Source of the DNA: Blastobasis lacticolella
Taxonomy: Eukaryota; Arthropoda; Insecta; Lepidoptera; Blastobasidae
Length of the DNA stretch: 64,000 bases
NCBI GenBank assembly: GCA_905147135.1
Contig: LR990053.1
Span: forward strand, 13,714,501 to 13,778,500
Direction of reading: 5' to 3'
Each line of letters opens with the position of its first letter. Within the stretch, counting starts at the first letter, position 1. Below, in pieces: positions 22,295-34,711 of this stretch. The position numbers and the translations under genes were made by a program. The notes under the pieces are model-generated. The model saw only the letters and a program-made list of their open reading frames with translations. It was not told the origin of the DNA and did no database searches.

Positions 22295-22460
22295 CGAAAA
22301 ATATAGCGTGAGCAGGCCTTCCGCCAAGCAGGACCTAACCTGGTAAAGGTCGCAGGTATCAGCTGAATGCGGACTGCATATGCCTTTGAAGGAAGAGACC
22401 TTTGTGAAGATCTTTGAGGAAAGCCTATGCCCAGCAGTGGGCTAATATGATGATGATTCA
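22295..22460 (+). mobile_element. RTE-like LINE 3' end
   Basis: GACCTAACCTGGTAAAGGTC, AAGATCTTTGAGGAAAGCCT and ATGCCCAGCAGTGGGCTAAT then GATGATGAT are colinear with the end of the copy at 25,620-26,012. The reading frame is broken by stops. Confidence 0.75.
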
Positions 22461-22773
22461 TCATTTTACTCATTACATACATCATCACACGTACAAATTA
22501 TATTACAAGTGTTACAGAAGCAAGTAAGCCACTAACTTAGTTTGGAATAAGAAAATTGTAATCTAACTATCTTGTCCTATTAGAACACTGCTAATCGAGG
22601 TGCCGCCATTGTCAAAGACATATCCGTATCTAAATTTAGTTTGCGCAAGGTCTCTTATTAAGGAAAATATAGCCGGCATTCTAGGTGCGAGTTATACGTT
22701 CATAAAAACTTCACTTATTCTTCAATCGTGTGGCATTGTGGTAAATAATCATGATCCGAGTTTCAATAAATCC

Positions 22774-22850
22774 CTGCTTCTGCCTGGGTCCGGTTTCCGG
22801 CTCTGTATCCTCCACTTCGCACGTAACCCCGTCAGCCGTTGACTCTCGAA
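22774..22850 (-). mobile_element. LINE G scrap
   Basis: CTTCTGCCTGGGTCCGGTTT through CACTTCGCACGTAACCCCGT matches, on the minus strand, the LINE G end at 11,922. It is short and decayed. Confidence 0.45.
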
Positions 22851-22872
22851 ACCTAGAGTCCGAGAAAATATA

Positions 22873-23044
22873 CAGAATGTTACATAATATATGTATGAAG
22901 CCGTGAACCGGATGGAGTGCTAAATGTATGAAAACTATAGGTACAAAAATTTCACGTACGACAGAAATAATTGTACCTATCGTTTTAATATGTTTATCAC
23001 TCCATCCAGTTCACGGCTTCATACATATATTATGTAACAGCCTG
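22873..23044. mobile_element. Foldback MITE, copy 2
   Basis: Same arms as copy 1 (TGTTACATAATATATGTATG) and TA flanks. The asymmetric centre is inverted relative to copy 1. Confidence 0.85.
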
Positions 23045-23221
23045 TATATCTAGTCCGGTAATTTTAAGGTGGCGTTTTAATGACGAACATTCCGATCTCT
23101 ACATACCTCCTACATACGAAATAGTTCGTCTGATTAGAAATACAGTACCTACTATCAAAATGAGTTCGTTAAACTTGGATGATTATAGAAAACTCGGACA
23201 GAATTCGGACGACTAAACTTT

Positions 23222-23490
23222 TTTTATTCTACGCACTGACAAACAAGCAGATAGTCCACCTGATGGTATGCGGTAACTGTCACCCCATCTAAGTATGATT
23301 CATGCATTTAGGTTGCAGGTAACAAAAATGAAGAGTAGGTGCGTTGTCACTGTAAGGACTAAGATGAAATGCCTTATGCCCGTAAATACGCTGGCTGCCT
23401 TATCCTCCAAACCGGAACACAACAATGCAAGCATTGTTGCTTGGCGGCTGAAATAGATAAGACTGTGGTATTCCAGATGCACTCCTCAGG
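23222..23490 (+). repeat. Repeat C copy
   Basis: The family reads CTGACAAACAAGCAGATAGT, CCACCTGATGGT, GGTTGCAGGTAACAAAAATG, GATGAAATGCCTTATGCCCG and AACACAACAATGCAAGCATT. Other copies lie at 30,690 and 63,300 (+) and at 33,675, 34,195 and 44,680 (-). Origin unknown; no coding capacity. Confidence 0.75.
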
Positions 23491-24012
23491 CTTACCAAAG
23501 TCCTGCCGCCTGATAAAGCTATCACTGTAGCTACATCAGACAGCATTTTCTCGAATTCAGATCGGAAAGTTAGATAGGTACCTATGATGAGCAATATTCG
23601 TCCTTCAGGTGAAAGATTTTTTTTTAAATCCAATTTTAACACAATTCACCGACAAACAAACTGGCCTGAAATAGATACCACCCACATCTATTGTTATTTT
23701 ACCTCTTTGTTGTCTCATATAGGTAACTAATGTCACGTGGAACATGTGTGCTAAGAATTAACATAACAGTTAGGTTATAAGTTTAACATCCTTACGAGTG
23801 AGTCAGATGTGGCTCAGTAGGTCAGGTAGCCGGCTGCGGACCGGTCGCCCGGTACTCACACCCACGTGGTGACCCACAGAGTCACACAGGGTACTACGTT
23901 GGGCCCATACGCACATTATCTTACACAGACAATTAGGTACATTAAGAGAGTACTGGTAAAATATACTGTAAAAGTAGAGCACGTTAATGCGTTATCCACA
24001 GTAATATAAATA

Positions 24013-24270
24013 ATCATCATCACAGCCCGTAACAGTCCACTGCAGGACTTAGGGCCTCTCCCACAAGGGGAGGTTATTGCCATAATCTCCACGCTTGGCA
24101 GGCGGGTTGGAGATCGCAGTGTTTAAATAATACAATGGAAAATGCTGCTGCCCATTTTCCAGACTACGGAGACTCTTGATCTTTTGCCTCGAAAACATTA
24201 GTCGCCTTGTACGACACCCATGAGTGTAAGAGGTTGGTGCTATTCTACTCTGCCGGACACCACACGGCCA
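24013..24270 (-). repeat. Repeat D copy, minus strand
   Basis: It runs from the complement of the tail (ATCATCATCACAGCCCGTAA) to the complement of the head (CTATTCTACTCTGCCGGACA), near full length. Confidence 0.88.
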
Positions 24271-24464
24271 ATATAAATAATATGATTCATTAATAAAAAT
24301 GTATAGTAAAAAAGTGTATAGAGTTCTTTGGATAATACATTAAATAAGTCAATTTACTTAGGTTTTTGTTGATAATATTTATCGATAACGTGCTCTACAT
24401 TTATTACTTTCTAACTTTAGCGTATATAACGTAGGTAGGTGGTGGTCATCTTGGAGTTAATGTC

Positions 24465-24705
24465 CCGGTTGTGCTCACTCGCACGAGGGCCCGGGGTCCG
24501 CCTTGACTATGATCCGGAATTCAGCAGATTTGACCTCCGTGACCCTGCTATCAGGAGAACCTGACCATATTGGATCATGGTTACACATTCAGTCGCCATT
24601 CATCACGATGTTTTCCCTCACTTTAAGAGCATCGGTTAGCATTCAACTAATGTTTCATTGGTACATGGCGGCAGTGGGATTCGAACCCGTAAGCGAGATA
24701 CATAA
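24465..24705 (-). mobile_element. SINE B copy with tRNA-like end
   Basis: It contains GAGGGCCCGGGGTCCGCCTT and ends TACATGGCGGCAGTGGGATT followed by CGAACCCG, whose complement is a good tRNA B box (CGGGTTCGAATCC). Confidence 0.82.
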
Positions 24706-25424
24706 GGGTTAATGTAACCAAAATAATGACGAAGCCATCCTATTAACTTTATAATAAGTGAAATAAACATTTATTTTGATTTGATTTAAATATTTTCATT
24801 TAATTTTCAATTCTGTGCACACACTAGGTTATAGAATTTTGTACGGTTGTAAAGAATTCGATTCGACGATACACGCTTTGTTTACCTAGGTAAGTACGTG
24901 GTTTAGGCACAAAGTACCTAAGTACAGTAATAGTAGTATTTTGCGTTGTAGCACTTGTTGATTGTAACGGATTTATCAAAGAAAGTGTTGAATTTTTAAA
25001 TAAGTTCACTTCGCATATAAAAGTAGGTACAGTCAGCTGCAGAGCGAACAGACTCGATAGACCTTTATTGTATGCTTATATGATCAACCAATGGACAAAA
25101 GAAAATTCTGAAACCTGCAATTAAATGAAAGGAAGAAAGGGAGGCCCACTAGCAAAAATCTACCTGTTGGAAAATATTTGCCTTCGTCCAGTGCATCTGC
25201 AACCTGGGAATCGATGCGGCGCCGGACTTTTATGTTGACATGTATTTCTAAGAACCTCAGAGGTTTGGTGCAAAGGAAAAATTTCGAGGGAGTCCACTTC
25301 TTGTACGTGGCCGGTAAAAAAGCTTGCAAATCTTGCCATAAACGCCCGACATGAATAAGGAAATTTCTGTAATTATTGCACAGGTATTAAGAAAAGGGGA
25401 TTGCAGGACAAGAAAGGGCTGAAA

Positions 25425-25548
25425 AGGTTTTTACGGGATCGGCAACGCGTGGGCGATGCCCCTGGTATTGCAAACGTCTATAGGCTGCGGTGATTGCTAA
25501 CCATCCAGCAGGCCGTAAGCTTGTTTGCCACCTTAGTTGTATTTAAAA
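25425..25548 (-). repeat. Repeat E copy, minus strand
   Basis: It contains AAAGGTTTTTACGGGATCGG, CAACGCGTGGGCGATGCCCC and GGCCGTAAGCTTGTTTGCCA. Plus-strand copies at 41,195, 59,215 and 63,650 and a minus copy at 43,775 share this order. Confidence 0.8.
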
Positions 25549-25619
25549 AAAATTGAACATGCGCTAATAATGTTTCGGTTGGTTAATGTAGGTATATAAT
25601 TTTTTACTTACTGACATCG

Positions 25620-26012
25620 TCACTTATAAGAAAGCTCACTGTTACCCAAAGGGCAATGGAAAGGGCTATGTTCGGAGTCTCGTTGCGTGCTTGAATCAGA
25701 AATGAGATCCGCAAGCGAACCAAGGTTACCGACATAGCTCTAAGGATTGCCAGACTGAAGTGGCAGTGGGCAGGGCACATAGCTCGAAGAACAGGTGGCC
25801 GATGGGGCAGCAAATTTCTCGAGTGGCGACCACGTACCGGAAGACGCAGCGTGCGTAGGCCTCCCACAAGGTGGACCGACGACCTGGTAAGGATCGCAGG
25901 TACAAGCTGGATGCGAAAAGCACAGGCCCGGCCTTTGTGGAGATCTCTGGGGGAGGTCTATGTCCAGCAGTGGGCGTCTTCTGGCAGGTCTGATGATGAT
26001 GATGACTGACAT
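25620..26012 (+). pseudogene. RTE-like LINE: end of the reverse transcriptase ORF, 5'-truncated
   Basis: The best LINE relic in the window. It reads TVTQRAMERAMFGVSLR, a stop, then RNEIRKRTKVTDIALRIARL, KWQWAGHIARRTGGRWGSKF and WTDDLVRIAGTSWMRKAQAR. It ends in a DDDDD-encoding GATGATGATGAT tail and a stop. The KWQWAGHIARR-W-W-PRTGRR segment is the usual C-terminus of RTE-clade polyproteins. One in-frame stop replaces the normal Arg before IRN. The RT catalytic core is absent, so it is dead. Antisense frames over this block are artefacts. Confidence 0.88.
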
Positions 26013-26577
26013 AGTTTTAGAATATCATAGCTAAGCAGCAAAGCATAAACTAAACGTTACTGTGCAAAAACAGCAACTAGTAATGTGTTTAATTTTGTCA
26101 TTTTATCGTGTGAGAACCTGGGACAATCATACAAAACGATCCAACAAGAGTGGGTACCGCCTCGGCGGGCATACAATAGCATTGCGTATACGCCGGGTTT
26201 TTTGCTCCTAATAGTGTGTTTCATTATAAAGTTGATGGAAATTTAAATGTAATTTCTTGGCAAATTGTTCAGTTACTGACATATCAGGCGTGTTATGTGT
26301 CTGTTTGTAGGTAGATAGCAGCATACATTTTTCTAGAAGTATTTAAGATGTTAGAGAACATATACGAGTAGATTACCTTTTTAGACATGTAACGCTTAGG
26401 TACTGTATGTATGTAGAGACCTTATGCTAACTGTAATGTTACAAAATAAATTTAAAAAATTATAGACAATAATAGAGTCTTTATACTTATATTATCATAT
26501 TTCTAAGACGAAAATGAATGTGAATTTCGAATTAATATTAATAAATACATTATAAAAATTTACGTAAACGTAAACAA

Positions 26578-26790
26578 CTAGTGGACCCGGCACGACTTCG
26601 TTCGCGTACACCTACTAGTAGGGTAGGGACCTACCCTTTTTTTCTTGCTTATAAACCTTTCTCATGCATCACTCTATCTATTGTTGGAAACCGCATTAAA
26701 ATCCGTTGCGTAGTTTAAAAGATCTAACCGTACATAGATACATAGGGAACGACATTGTTTTACACTGTATAGCTAAAGGAAAATTTTATG
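26578..26790 (-). mobile_element. Helitron-like fragment, 3' end on minus strand
   Basis: On the minus strand it ends ACGCGAACGAAGTCGTGCCG then GGTCCACTAG|T, a Helitron-type CTAG|T end. It contains the block 'gcattaaaatccgttgcgta' that recurs at 59,430 and, inverted, at 42,968. Confidence 0.55.
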
Positions 26791-27454
26791 ATTGTCCTTT
26801 TGACTGTTATCAATAACGTCAATATAAATGTTTACAGATGACACGTTTTACTTAGACACTCCATTAGGTACCCATCTCTATCAATTACTCATTGCTTTTA
26901 GTAGGTACGTAGGCACAGCGAAAGTATCACATTGCTGTTTTAATCAATTATATTAAAAGGTTACATTACTCATATAAAACTGTTAGTCGCTTTGATGCAT
27001 AAAAACGCGCTGATTCAGTCTTATCCAGTGTTTGTGCCATTCGGTTGAGTACCTAATAATGTTTTTATTATACGAGTACAAGCCTTAATGATAAACGATT
27101 AGTGTATGAAGTAGGTTAAGTACCTATATATTTTTATTGTCTATTATTTTGTTATAATAATATAAGGGCCTTTTTAGTGAAAAAGGGTACCTAGATAAAA
27201 CAATCTTGGCGAAGTTTATTTTACGTGCACGTACCACTTACTGAGTTATAAGTGTTTTACTAGATGTAATATTATACTGCATTTTACAAGATAATCTAAT
27301 AAATAAGTTTCTTTTTAATCTTAAGCTGATTTATAAAAATTAGTTTACGTAAATTTATGATCGTTTGTTGTTGTTTTTTATACAAAAAGCGCTAGAGCTC
27401 AGAGTTCTATTGATTTCACAATGCTTTTGTATGTAGCTTCAAAGGCCCAAGAAT

Positions 27455-27600
27455 CATTGGAGTGACATCGCAGAGCCGGATGCATGAGCCAACGGCTTAC
27501 GACGCGAGGATGCCCAAGACCGGGCGAAGAAGAGTAGGTCTAGTATGAATCCTAGCACAAGCCATGATGTACCATTAGGATGATGATGACACTGATTAAG
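27455..27600 (+). mobile_element. LINE G 3' end
   Basis: GACATCGCAGAGCCGGATGC, GCCAACGGCTTACGACGCGA and a GGATGATGATGA tail match the other LINE G ends. It is decayed. Confidence 0.6.
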
Positions 27601-28172
27601 TGCCGGTATAGGTACGATGCCAGTAAGTTATTGGTACCAGTAAGTACTGTAATAATCCCACTGGTAATATTCATATTAATTTGAATAGTGATGGAGTTCT
27701 TCAAGAAGAAAGGGGTGAAAAGTTTTTAGGTAGTGACTGATACCCCTGATATATTTACTGTAGAGAGACTTGATAGTGAGACTCGACATAATTAGATTTG
27801 ATGTGGCGGCTACAATTATTACGTCGTGCTCCCTGGTAACTCCACCGTCAATTTTGGTGTTTCTAAATGCTTAACGTAATTGTACATTATGTGAACTGTA
27901 TTAGTACATACTTTAAAAAATAGGTACCCTAATAGTTTAAGAGTAGGTACATTATTTGAATTTAGTGTTGATGTAAAGCATCTCTACAGCAACACCATTT
28001 TTTTTTTGGAAATTTTATAGTGATACTTATTGTTTCAAAGCTGATATAATTGTACTCCATTTCTTGCAAACATCATAGGTCATCATAGGGTTTCTGGCTT
28101 ACCATCAGGCAGGCCGAATTCTTAGTGGTACCTAAGTATCAAAAACATTTCAAACGTGACAACTATGAGACA

Positions 28173-28425
28173 TGATGACCACCTGAGTGATTCAGTGATT
28201 CCTGAGTGGTTAACATGCCGGTCGCCACGCAGATGTTGAGAGCAGAAATTGAAATGATAAATTTTAATTTCTGTTACGGGTCTGGGTGTAGTAGGTATGT
28301 ACAATAAGTCGGTATTTCAAAAGAAGTATATTAATTATCTAACAAGCCATAACACAAGCTTTGCTTACTTTGGAGCTGGATTATGCTGCGTGAATTTGTT
28401 CAAGCATATTTATTTATTATTTAAT
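28173..28425 (+). mobile_element. SINE A copy, decayed
   Basis: GACCACCTGAGTGATTCAGT, then ACGGGTCTGGGTGTAGTAGG, CATAACACAAGCTTTGCTTA and a TTTATTTATT tail. The head carries a small internal duplication (GTGATTCAGTGATTCCTGAG). Confidence 0.75.
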
Positions 28426-29489
28426 CTTTCAAGATTCAAGAATTCCTGCATGCGCGCGCACCCATCTCCAAACATTGTAGCATAGGTAATGTTCCTACCG
28501 GTTATTGCATCAAATCCTCTGTATCTGGGAGCCGACCTACGAACTATATAGTCGTGTCCTGATTGAGCGAAGCACTGTCTTTATCTGTCTGCCCGTCGGC
28601 GCAGGCGCAGGTCAAGCATTGTCCGTCTGTCTGTCACCGCTCTAAATATAGACGTTCATTGTTAAGCACGTTCACGAGATGAATGGTCCATAGCACTATT
28701 TCTGTAGGTACTGTTGACCAATTTGTTCAGTAACAGATACATTGAGTAGGTGAACTGGCCTTCCTAACTTAGTACCCTTTTAAAGATAGGTACCCTATGT
28801 CTATATATGTGTATAATAATTCAACTTTCTATTAGATTTTGTTGGCTTTTCTGCCGATTTTATGAGAAAAGGACATGATGGTATCTGCAGACCTTTCAAC
28901 ATCTATGTCGAACATAATTACCTATGTAATGCATATGACAATGACAATGATAATGAATTTAACAATAGGTATACCCATGACCAATTCATGAGAGTAGGTA
29001 CCTACTATTTATACAGAATTGGCTTTGTTGACCTTCGTTTGTTGTCAGCACGTTTAAATTGAGAATACAGTACCTGGCTACAAATATTATTTAACTGCAT
29101 GGTGGTTACCATATCATATGACAGGATGCTCTACTTTACATGAAAGTCATATTTGTTTATTAAACTCTCATATACCAAATTACAGATAGTTACCAACTCG
29201 CAAATAATTATGTAAAAATAGCTAAAATATACGTATATTATGTGGATTAATGTTTTTTAAACAAGACATTGTCAGTGATAAACTAGGAGACAGCTGAACC
29301 GATGAAAAACAGTGACTGTCGCCTATAACACCTACTTACAAACAATATTTAGCTATGCGCACGAGCCGCTTTGACTCGACCTGATCCATCCTCGCATATT
29401 CCATCATCGGCTGCATAGTCACTTCACCATCAGGTGGAATGGCTTGTTCGCCACCTTAGTGCTATAAAAATATATACCAATTCGTTTAT
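28426..29489. other. Non-coding, no repeat recognised
   Basis: AT-rich with scattered TAGGTACC runs. I see no coding block or shared family. Confidence 0.45.
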
Positions 29490-29600
29490 AGATATTTCAA
29501 CTCAATTGTGCGCGCGGCCCTATGTATGGGTGAACCTTAATACCAAGTATTAAGGTTCACCCATACATAGGGCCGCGCGCACAACTGAGTTGAAATATCT
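29490..29600. repeat. Nearly perfect 111-bp palindrome (54-bp arms)
   Basis: Positions 29,490-29,543 and 29,547-29,600 are reverse complements with one mismatch (29,505 against 29,585), separated by CAA. The arms include GTGCGCGCGGCCCTATGTAT. It could extrude as a cruciform or be a complete foldback MITE, but no second copy is present and no target duplication is evident. Confidence 0.93.
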
Positions 29601-32468
29601 TTACCTGCCTATTTAGGGTTCGGAACCTTTGTCATCGTCCGTCACTGTCAGTTCTTTCTAAGAATATTCACCCCTGCTTCCAAGAAATATCAATATTACT
29701 GGGCCGGCGTAATTACTTAATATACCTAAATTTTTTGTTGCAAGTATTTGCTCCATACCATTGCGGTTAAGTTCTGCCTCAGTACTTAGTTCGGAACAGG
29801 AAGAAGTTTTCAATGCCTTTAAATTGCGTGAGCTCAAAAGACAAGGCGATTCAGTATCAGAATTTCGATCGTGACCTTTCTTCGTGCTAACAAGTTTCGG
29901 GTTTTATTGAGCCTTTATTCAGTATCGGTGTACTCAGCTGCTTGGGTTTTTCGATGTGTATTATGTTTATGTAGTTTTGTTGTCAAAGTGTTAACATCGG
30001 GGTGCTGTACCAATAGATGCAACGTCATCTACCCATTATATATATAAAAAAACAAATAATCATTTAATTCTGGACTAATTTGTGACATAATAGTGATAAA
30101 ATCGTTATACCGATTTATTCCAAAGGACATCCACGGAGGAGCAATACAGCTAAAAGCAGGTACTTAAAAATCATTAGTAAAAAAGTAATGAAAACTTTTT
30201 GAGATCTTTGGAAATATTAATTACTTACCTATTGAGGGCAGTAGAGTTCTAACATAAATTACGTAGTTTTTCTTTCATGGTAGGTTGCAAAAAAATAGTT
30301 GACACCTACGTAAACGGTAGAGAATATTGTAAACAAGGGGATATAACATAAAATCATTAGGCACGTAAATAACTGCGTAAATGATAAAAAATCTGTTTTC
30401 AATGACGTACCTAAACTATATCACATTTAAAATACACCATAGATATGTAGCCACCATGCCCACAATATCAATCTGCACAATGAAAATGATAAACCACGTC
30501 GTTGAAAGAGAAAACTGAGCTTATTTCTGATTATGGACATAATGACATTTTCTCTCTCGTTGATTCCGCAGTGTGTATTTTCCTTGCAGCATTACGTAAA
30601 TTGACTGTCACTCTTAACTTTCTAACGGTTACATCGATCCTAATATCAATGTATGAAATAACACAAGTTTCAGATATTTTTTACGCTACGTAGTGGCAAA
30701 GGAGCAGATAGCCCATCTGATGGTAAACGGTAACTGTCGCCCACAACATCTACGATTTGTGGCATTTAGGCTGCAGACAACAAAAATGCAGAACCGTACG
30801 TGTCACTGTGAGCACTAATATGAAATGCCTCATGCTTGTAATTGCGCTGATTACCATATCCCAATTCATGTTTACCTATATTTATTTTCGGATAAAAAAT
30901 ATTTAATTGTTTTCTAAATTTAAGTTCACAGCAAAATATGGTAAGTAGTATTCACACAAGAAAAATTAGTAGGCCTCTAAAGATACACTAATTCTTACCT
31001 CCAACAACTGCCATGTTCAACTGGTTGTACCACGTGGGAAAAGTTTATCCATGGTCTAACTGGTTGCATCAATAAGCTTACCTCGTTTAAAAGTTTGAAA
31101 TGAAAATGGTATCTCCTGATCCAGCGACGAAGATAAAATAATTTTTATGTTTTCAAAATCGTAAGAACTTTAAGTAAATCGTATCAACACCCATCTAGGC
31201 ATCCTATTAATCTATCCTCGTGTTAGCATTTCATTATAACCAGTACCTGCGGGTTGATTAGGGAGCTATACAGCTCAAACTATGAACCTGAAACTACCTA
31301 CCAATAACTTCATAGAAAACCTGCCGTTTTATCTTTTTTAAATCGATTATTTCTTCATTATATCCTATTTAGGAAGAAATTCACCCAAAACATGTGCAAG
31401 ACAAGGCAGGTTTATAGTTATAAGCCAAATTTAACCATTAAACTCGCTGTGGCAGCGAGACAACAATAATTTTAGCATCGGAGCGTCACGGCCAGAGAGA
31501 ACGGCAAGGTTACCACGAAAAATGGTAAGTATCGAGGCGACTGCAACCGCGGGAACCATTTTTTATACTTTGTAGTAGACTATGATTTTAATCTGCATTG
31601 TTGGGAGACTGTACGTACGGTAAGGCTCGACATTTTATCTTCATGGCGGCCATATATACGCAAACTTTTAAAAAAATAATGCACTTATTGGTAGGTGCTA
31701 ATTTATATTAAAACGGATGAATCTAGCAGAACAGAAAGTCAAAGGTACGAGATGGATAACTATGTCCATTATTTAATTAGTTAGGAAAGACAAATAGCAA
31801 ATAAATAAATACTGTTCTTACCAACATATTGATAAAAAAAAATTTAAACATCCATAATAAAACAGCATTCATTAATCCACTGAGTTTTATGATTGGTTAG
31901 TACATTAATTCAGTCTTTAATTAGGTACTTAAATTTCTTGAAAGAACATGACATAGGTTGCAGAACCGATGGCGGTTGGGATAGATGTGTTTTCGAATGG
32001 AGGCCACGTTTAGGGAAACGTAATGTGGGCAAAACAGCTGGCAGTGTCTAGATTTGCAAAACTGAGGACCGGTCTAAGTTGTGACTGAGGGGAGTTACTT
32101 TACTTTACTATTTTGTTTTTCTTGTATACCTATGTTTGATTTTGGTTGGTTGGAAGTGTACTAAGTTTTTACGTTTATTCCATGAGCTATGGAGGTGTGT
32201 TCGGAATTCTGGCCGTGATGCGAGAACATCCAGCACAACGCAGAACAAGAACTAGAAAGGGCTCACTAACGTCATTGCGACATTTTAATCGCCGAAAGGT
32301 ACGGGTGTAAAAAATGTTTCGTCAATATTTTGAATTCTGTGCCAAAATGTGAACATCAGTCAACTTTCTTGTTTCAGTGCTGGTGCCTACTCTAAGAACC
32401 ATTTTGTTTTGCGACAATGTAAGAGTAGGTACTTGGCATAAATATGTCTTTCAATACACTTTGTATAA
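29601..32468. other. Non-coding; one repeat C copy at 30,690-30,870
   Basis: Repeat C is recognised at 30,690-30,870 (GGAGCAGATAGCCCATCTGA, GCTGCAGACAACAAAAATGC, ATGAAATGCCTCATGC). The remainder is AT-rich and shows no conserved coding block. Confidence 0.55.
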
Positions 32469-32685
32469 TGGTGTCCAACATAGTAGAGTTGCACCGACCC
32501 CTCGACTGGGTGTCGTAAAAGGCGACCGATGTCTTACACCAGAAATTGAGAGCAGCGTGTTCTGATGTGCATTTTAAACACTGCTATCTCCGACCCGCCT
32601 GCCGAGCGTGGAGATTATGCCGAAGCCCTCCACTGATGTGGGGTAGGCTCGAGTCCAGCAGTTAACTGTATGTGCTGTTGAAGTG
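32469..32685 (+). repeat. Repeat D copy, decayed
   Basis: Divergent copy: AGTAGAGTTGCACCGACCCC, GGGTGTCGTAAAAGGCGACC, CTCCGACCCGCCTGCCGAGC and GTGGAGATTATGCCG in family order. Confidence 0.7.
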
Positions 32686-33110
32686 ATTTTATATTTTAAA
32701 CCTCTCTAATAGCATCCACTACATCATTAACAGAGTCGCCGATAAGTATGAAAATGTATTAATTACAAATTCGTCATTAATTATGAAGATAATGAAATGA
32801 TGATAATTTATGAAAGCAAGTGAATGGATACTTTCGCTTGTGATTCTATTTTTGTACGGCGGATATTGTATAATGGATCTCTAGTTAAAACACTTTGTGG
32901 TATGATAGAGTGAGATTGTAAAGGGTTAACTTCCATGGAGGGATAAGGTTGTAGGACACTTTCAAGGCTGAGGAGTCCGCCCGGGTGAGTACTGCAACCA
33001 TTTATTTGGTACCGGGGGATATAGCTAACAATCTTTAAAAAACAAGTTGCTTTGTTGAAAAGACTATATTCAATGCCTTAAAACTAATTAGTACATCTTA
33101 CTTCTAAATC

Positions 33111-33372
33111 CGTTGGCCGTGTAGTGTCCGGCAGAGTAGAATAGCACCAACCCCTTACACTCGTGGGTGTCGTACAAGGCGACTAATGTTTCCGAGGCAA
33201 AATGTCTAGAGTCTCCGTAGGCTGGAAAATGGGCAGCAGCGTTTTCTATTGTTATATTTACAACACTGCGATCTCCAACCCTCCTGCCAAGCGTGGAGAT
33301 TATGGCAATAACCTTCCCTTTCGTGGGAGAGACCGTAAGTCCTGCAGTGGACTGTTATGGGCTGTGATGATG
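33111..33372 (+). repeat. Repeat D copy, near full length
   Basis: Complete order from GTGTCCGGCAGAGTAGAATA to CCTGCAGTGGACTGTTATGG then GCTGTGATGATGA. Open frames across it are artefacts. Confidence 0.88.
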
Positions 33373-33674
33373 ACTTCTAAATCCTACGCCTACAAACGAT
33401 CCTATCCCCAGCATGACCAAATCAAACCGAAGCTCACTCACACTAGATGAGTGCGAGCACCCTAGCCAGCCGATACCTACGTCCTACGTAAACCTACACA
33501 AATGCTGGCTGGCCTAATCCCAATCAAAGCCTTCACCTAACGACCCAACCTGCTTAACCTAAAGCCCAGGCCACTATCGGAACGCCAACCCATCCTGATA
33601 GTCTACCTAACCTAAGGTCTGCTAGAGCACACATGCTACAGTATCTACCGACGCTATTTCTTCTGTCATATTAT

Positions 33675-34380
33675 CTATTTCTGCCTTGAAGCAACAATGT
33701 TTGCATTGTTGTGTTCCGGTTGGTAGGATAAGGTGGCCAGCGCAATTACTTGTATTATGTGGGCTGTCTATTCCTTTGTCACTGAGTAGCATAAAAAGCT
33801 ACCAATATTACTTAAAATACTACAACTTAGAGCGTTCGTAAATTATTTTCTCAATTTGCAAAATTGTCAGGTATTTGACGGATATCTCACCTCTCTACGA
33901 TAGAACATCCCTGCCTATGGCTATTAATCTGAAAAAAGTATCGATGAATAGGTTTGGACTCTATTGCAGGTATGTATCATCACCAAATAGAGTCGTGCCA
34001 GCGCAGCGTGTAAAGTCGGGAGAGAGAAAGCAATGTGGTATAAATATGCATAGCTCAGCGGATTTCTCTATCTGCACGCCATCTGCGTTTGCGCACATGT
34101 GGAAAACTGCGCCATCTTTGTGCTGTGCGGTCAGCATCATACCTGTCAATACTAGGGGAAATTAACCTAACATAATAGTATTCTTCGCAGTGATGTATGA
34201 AGCGAAATTACAGGCATGAGGCATTTCATCTTTGTCCTCAGAGTGACAACGCGCCTGCGGATCTGCATTTTTGTTACTTACAACCTAAATGTATGAATTG
34301 TAGATGTTATGGGCGACAGTTACCACTTACCATCAGCTGGGCTGGCTGCTCATTTCTACATATCATACTGTACATAATGT
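33675..34380 (-). repeat. Two repeat C pieces around unique DNA
   Basis: The complement of repeat C occurs at 33,675-33,775 (AACAATGTTTGCATTGTTGT) and 34,195-34,375 (AGGCATGAGGCATTTCATCT, CTGCGGATCTGCATTTTTGT). The 33,780-34,190 stretch between them has open frames on both strands but no recognisable domain. It could be an insertion into one repeat C copy. Confidence 0.55.
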
Positions 34381-34711
34381 ATTAATTAATAATGTATTTT
34401 TTGTAAATAAATCTACTATAATATTTGTTCTACTATAATGTAATGCGATCCCACATGAGTCACGGTAAATTGCTTGCGATGACGAAAACAAAAGTGACCA
34501 ATCATATACTTTAAGTAACATGTGGGTTAGTGTAATTTAAGCAAGGCATCTAAAACTATTGGGTACAGGTACGGTGTAAGCATTGCTAGCTGATGTCATA
34601 AAATCCTAATTTAAATATACACTTCAAATAAGTACATGATCAACAGCTTATAAAAGTGAACAGCTGAACATGAACTTCCTCCCCAATAGTAGAAGCCATT
34701 GCCATAATCTT

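Noticed and set aside
23815..23890. tRNA-like segment (GTGGCTCAGTAGGTCAGG)
   Set aside because: It has an A-box-like stretch, but no matching B box or cloverleaf could be drawn.
25604..26012. Three overlapping minus-strand frames
   Set aside because: They are antisense of the RTE C-terminal coding relic.
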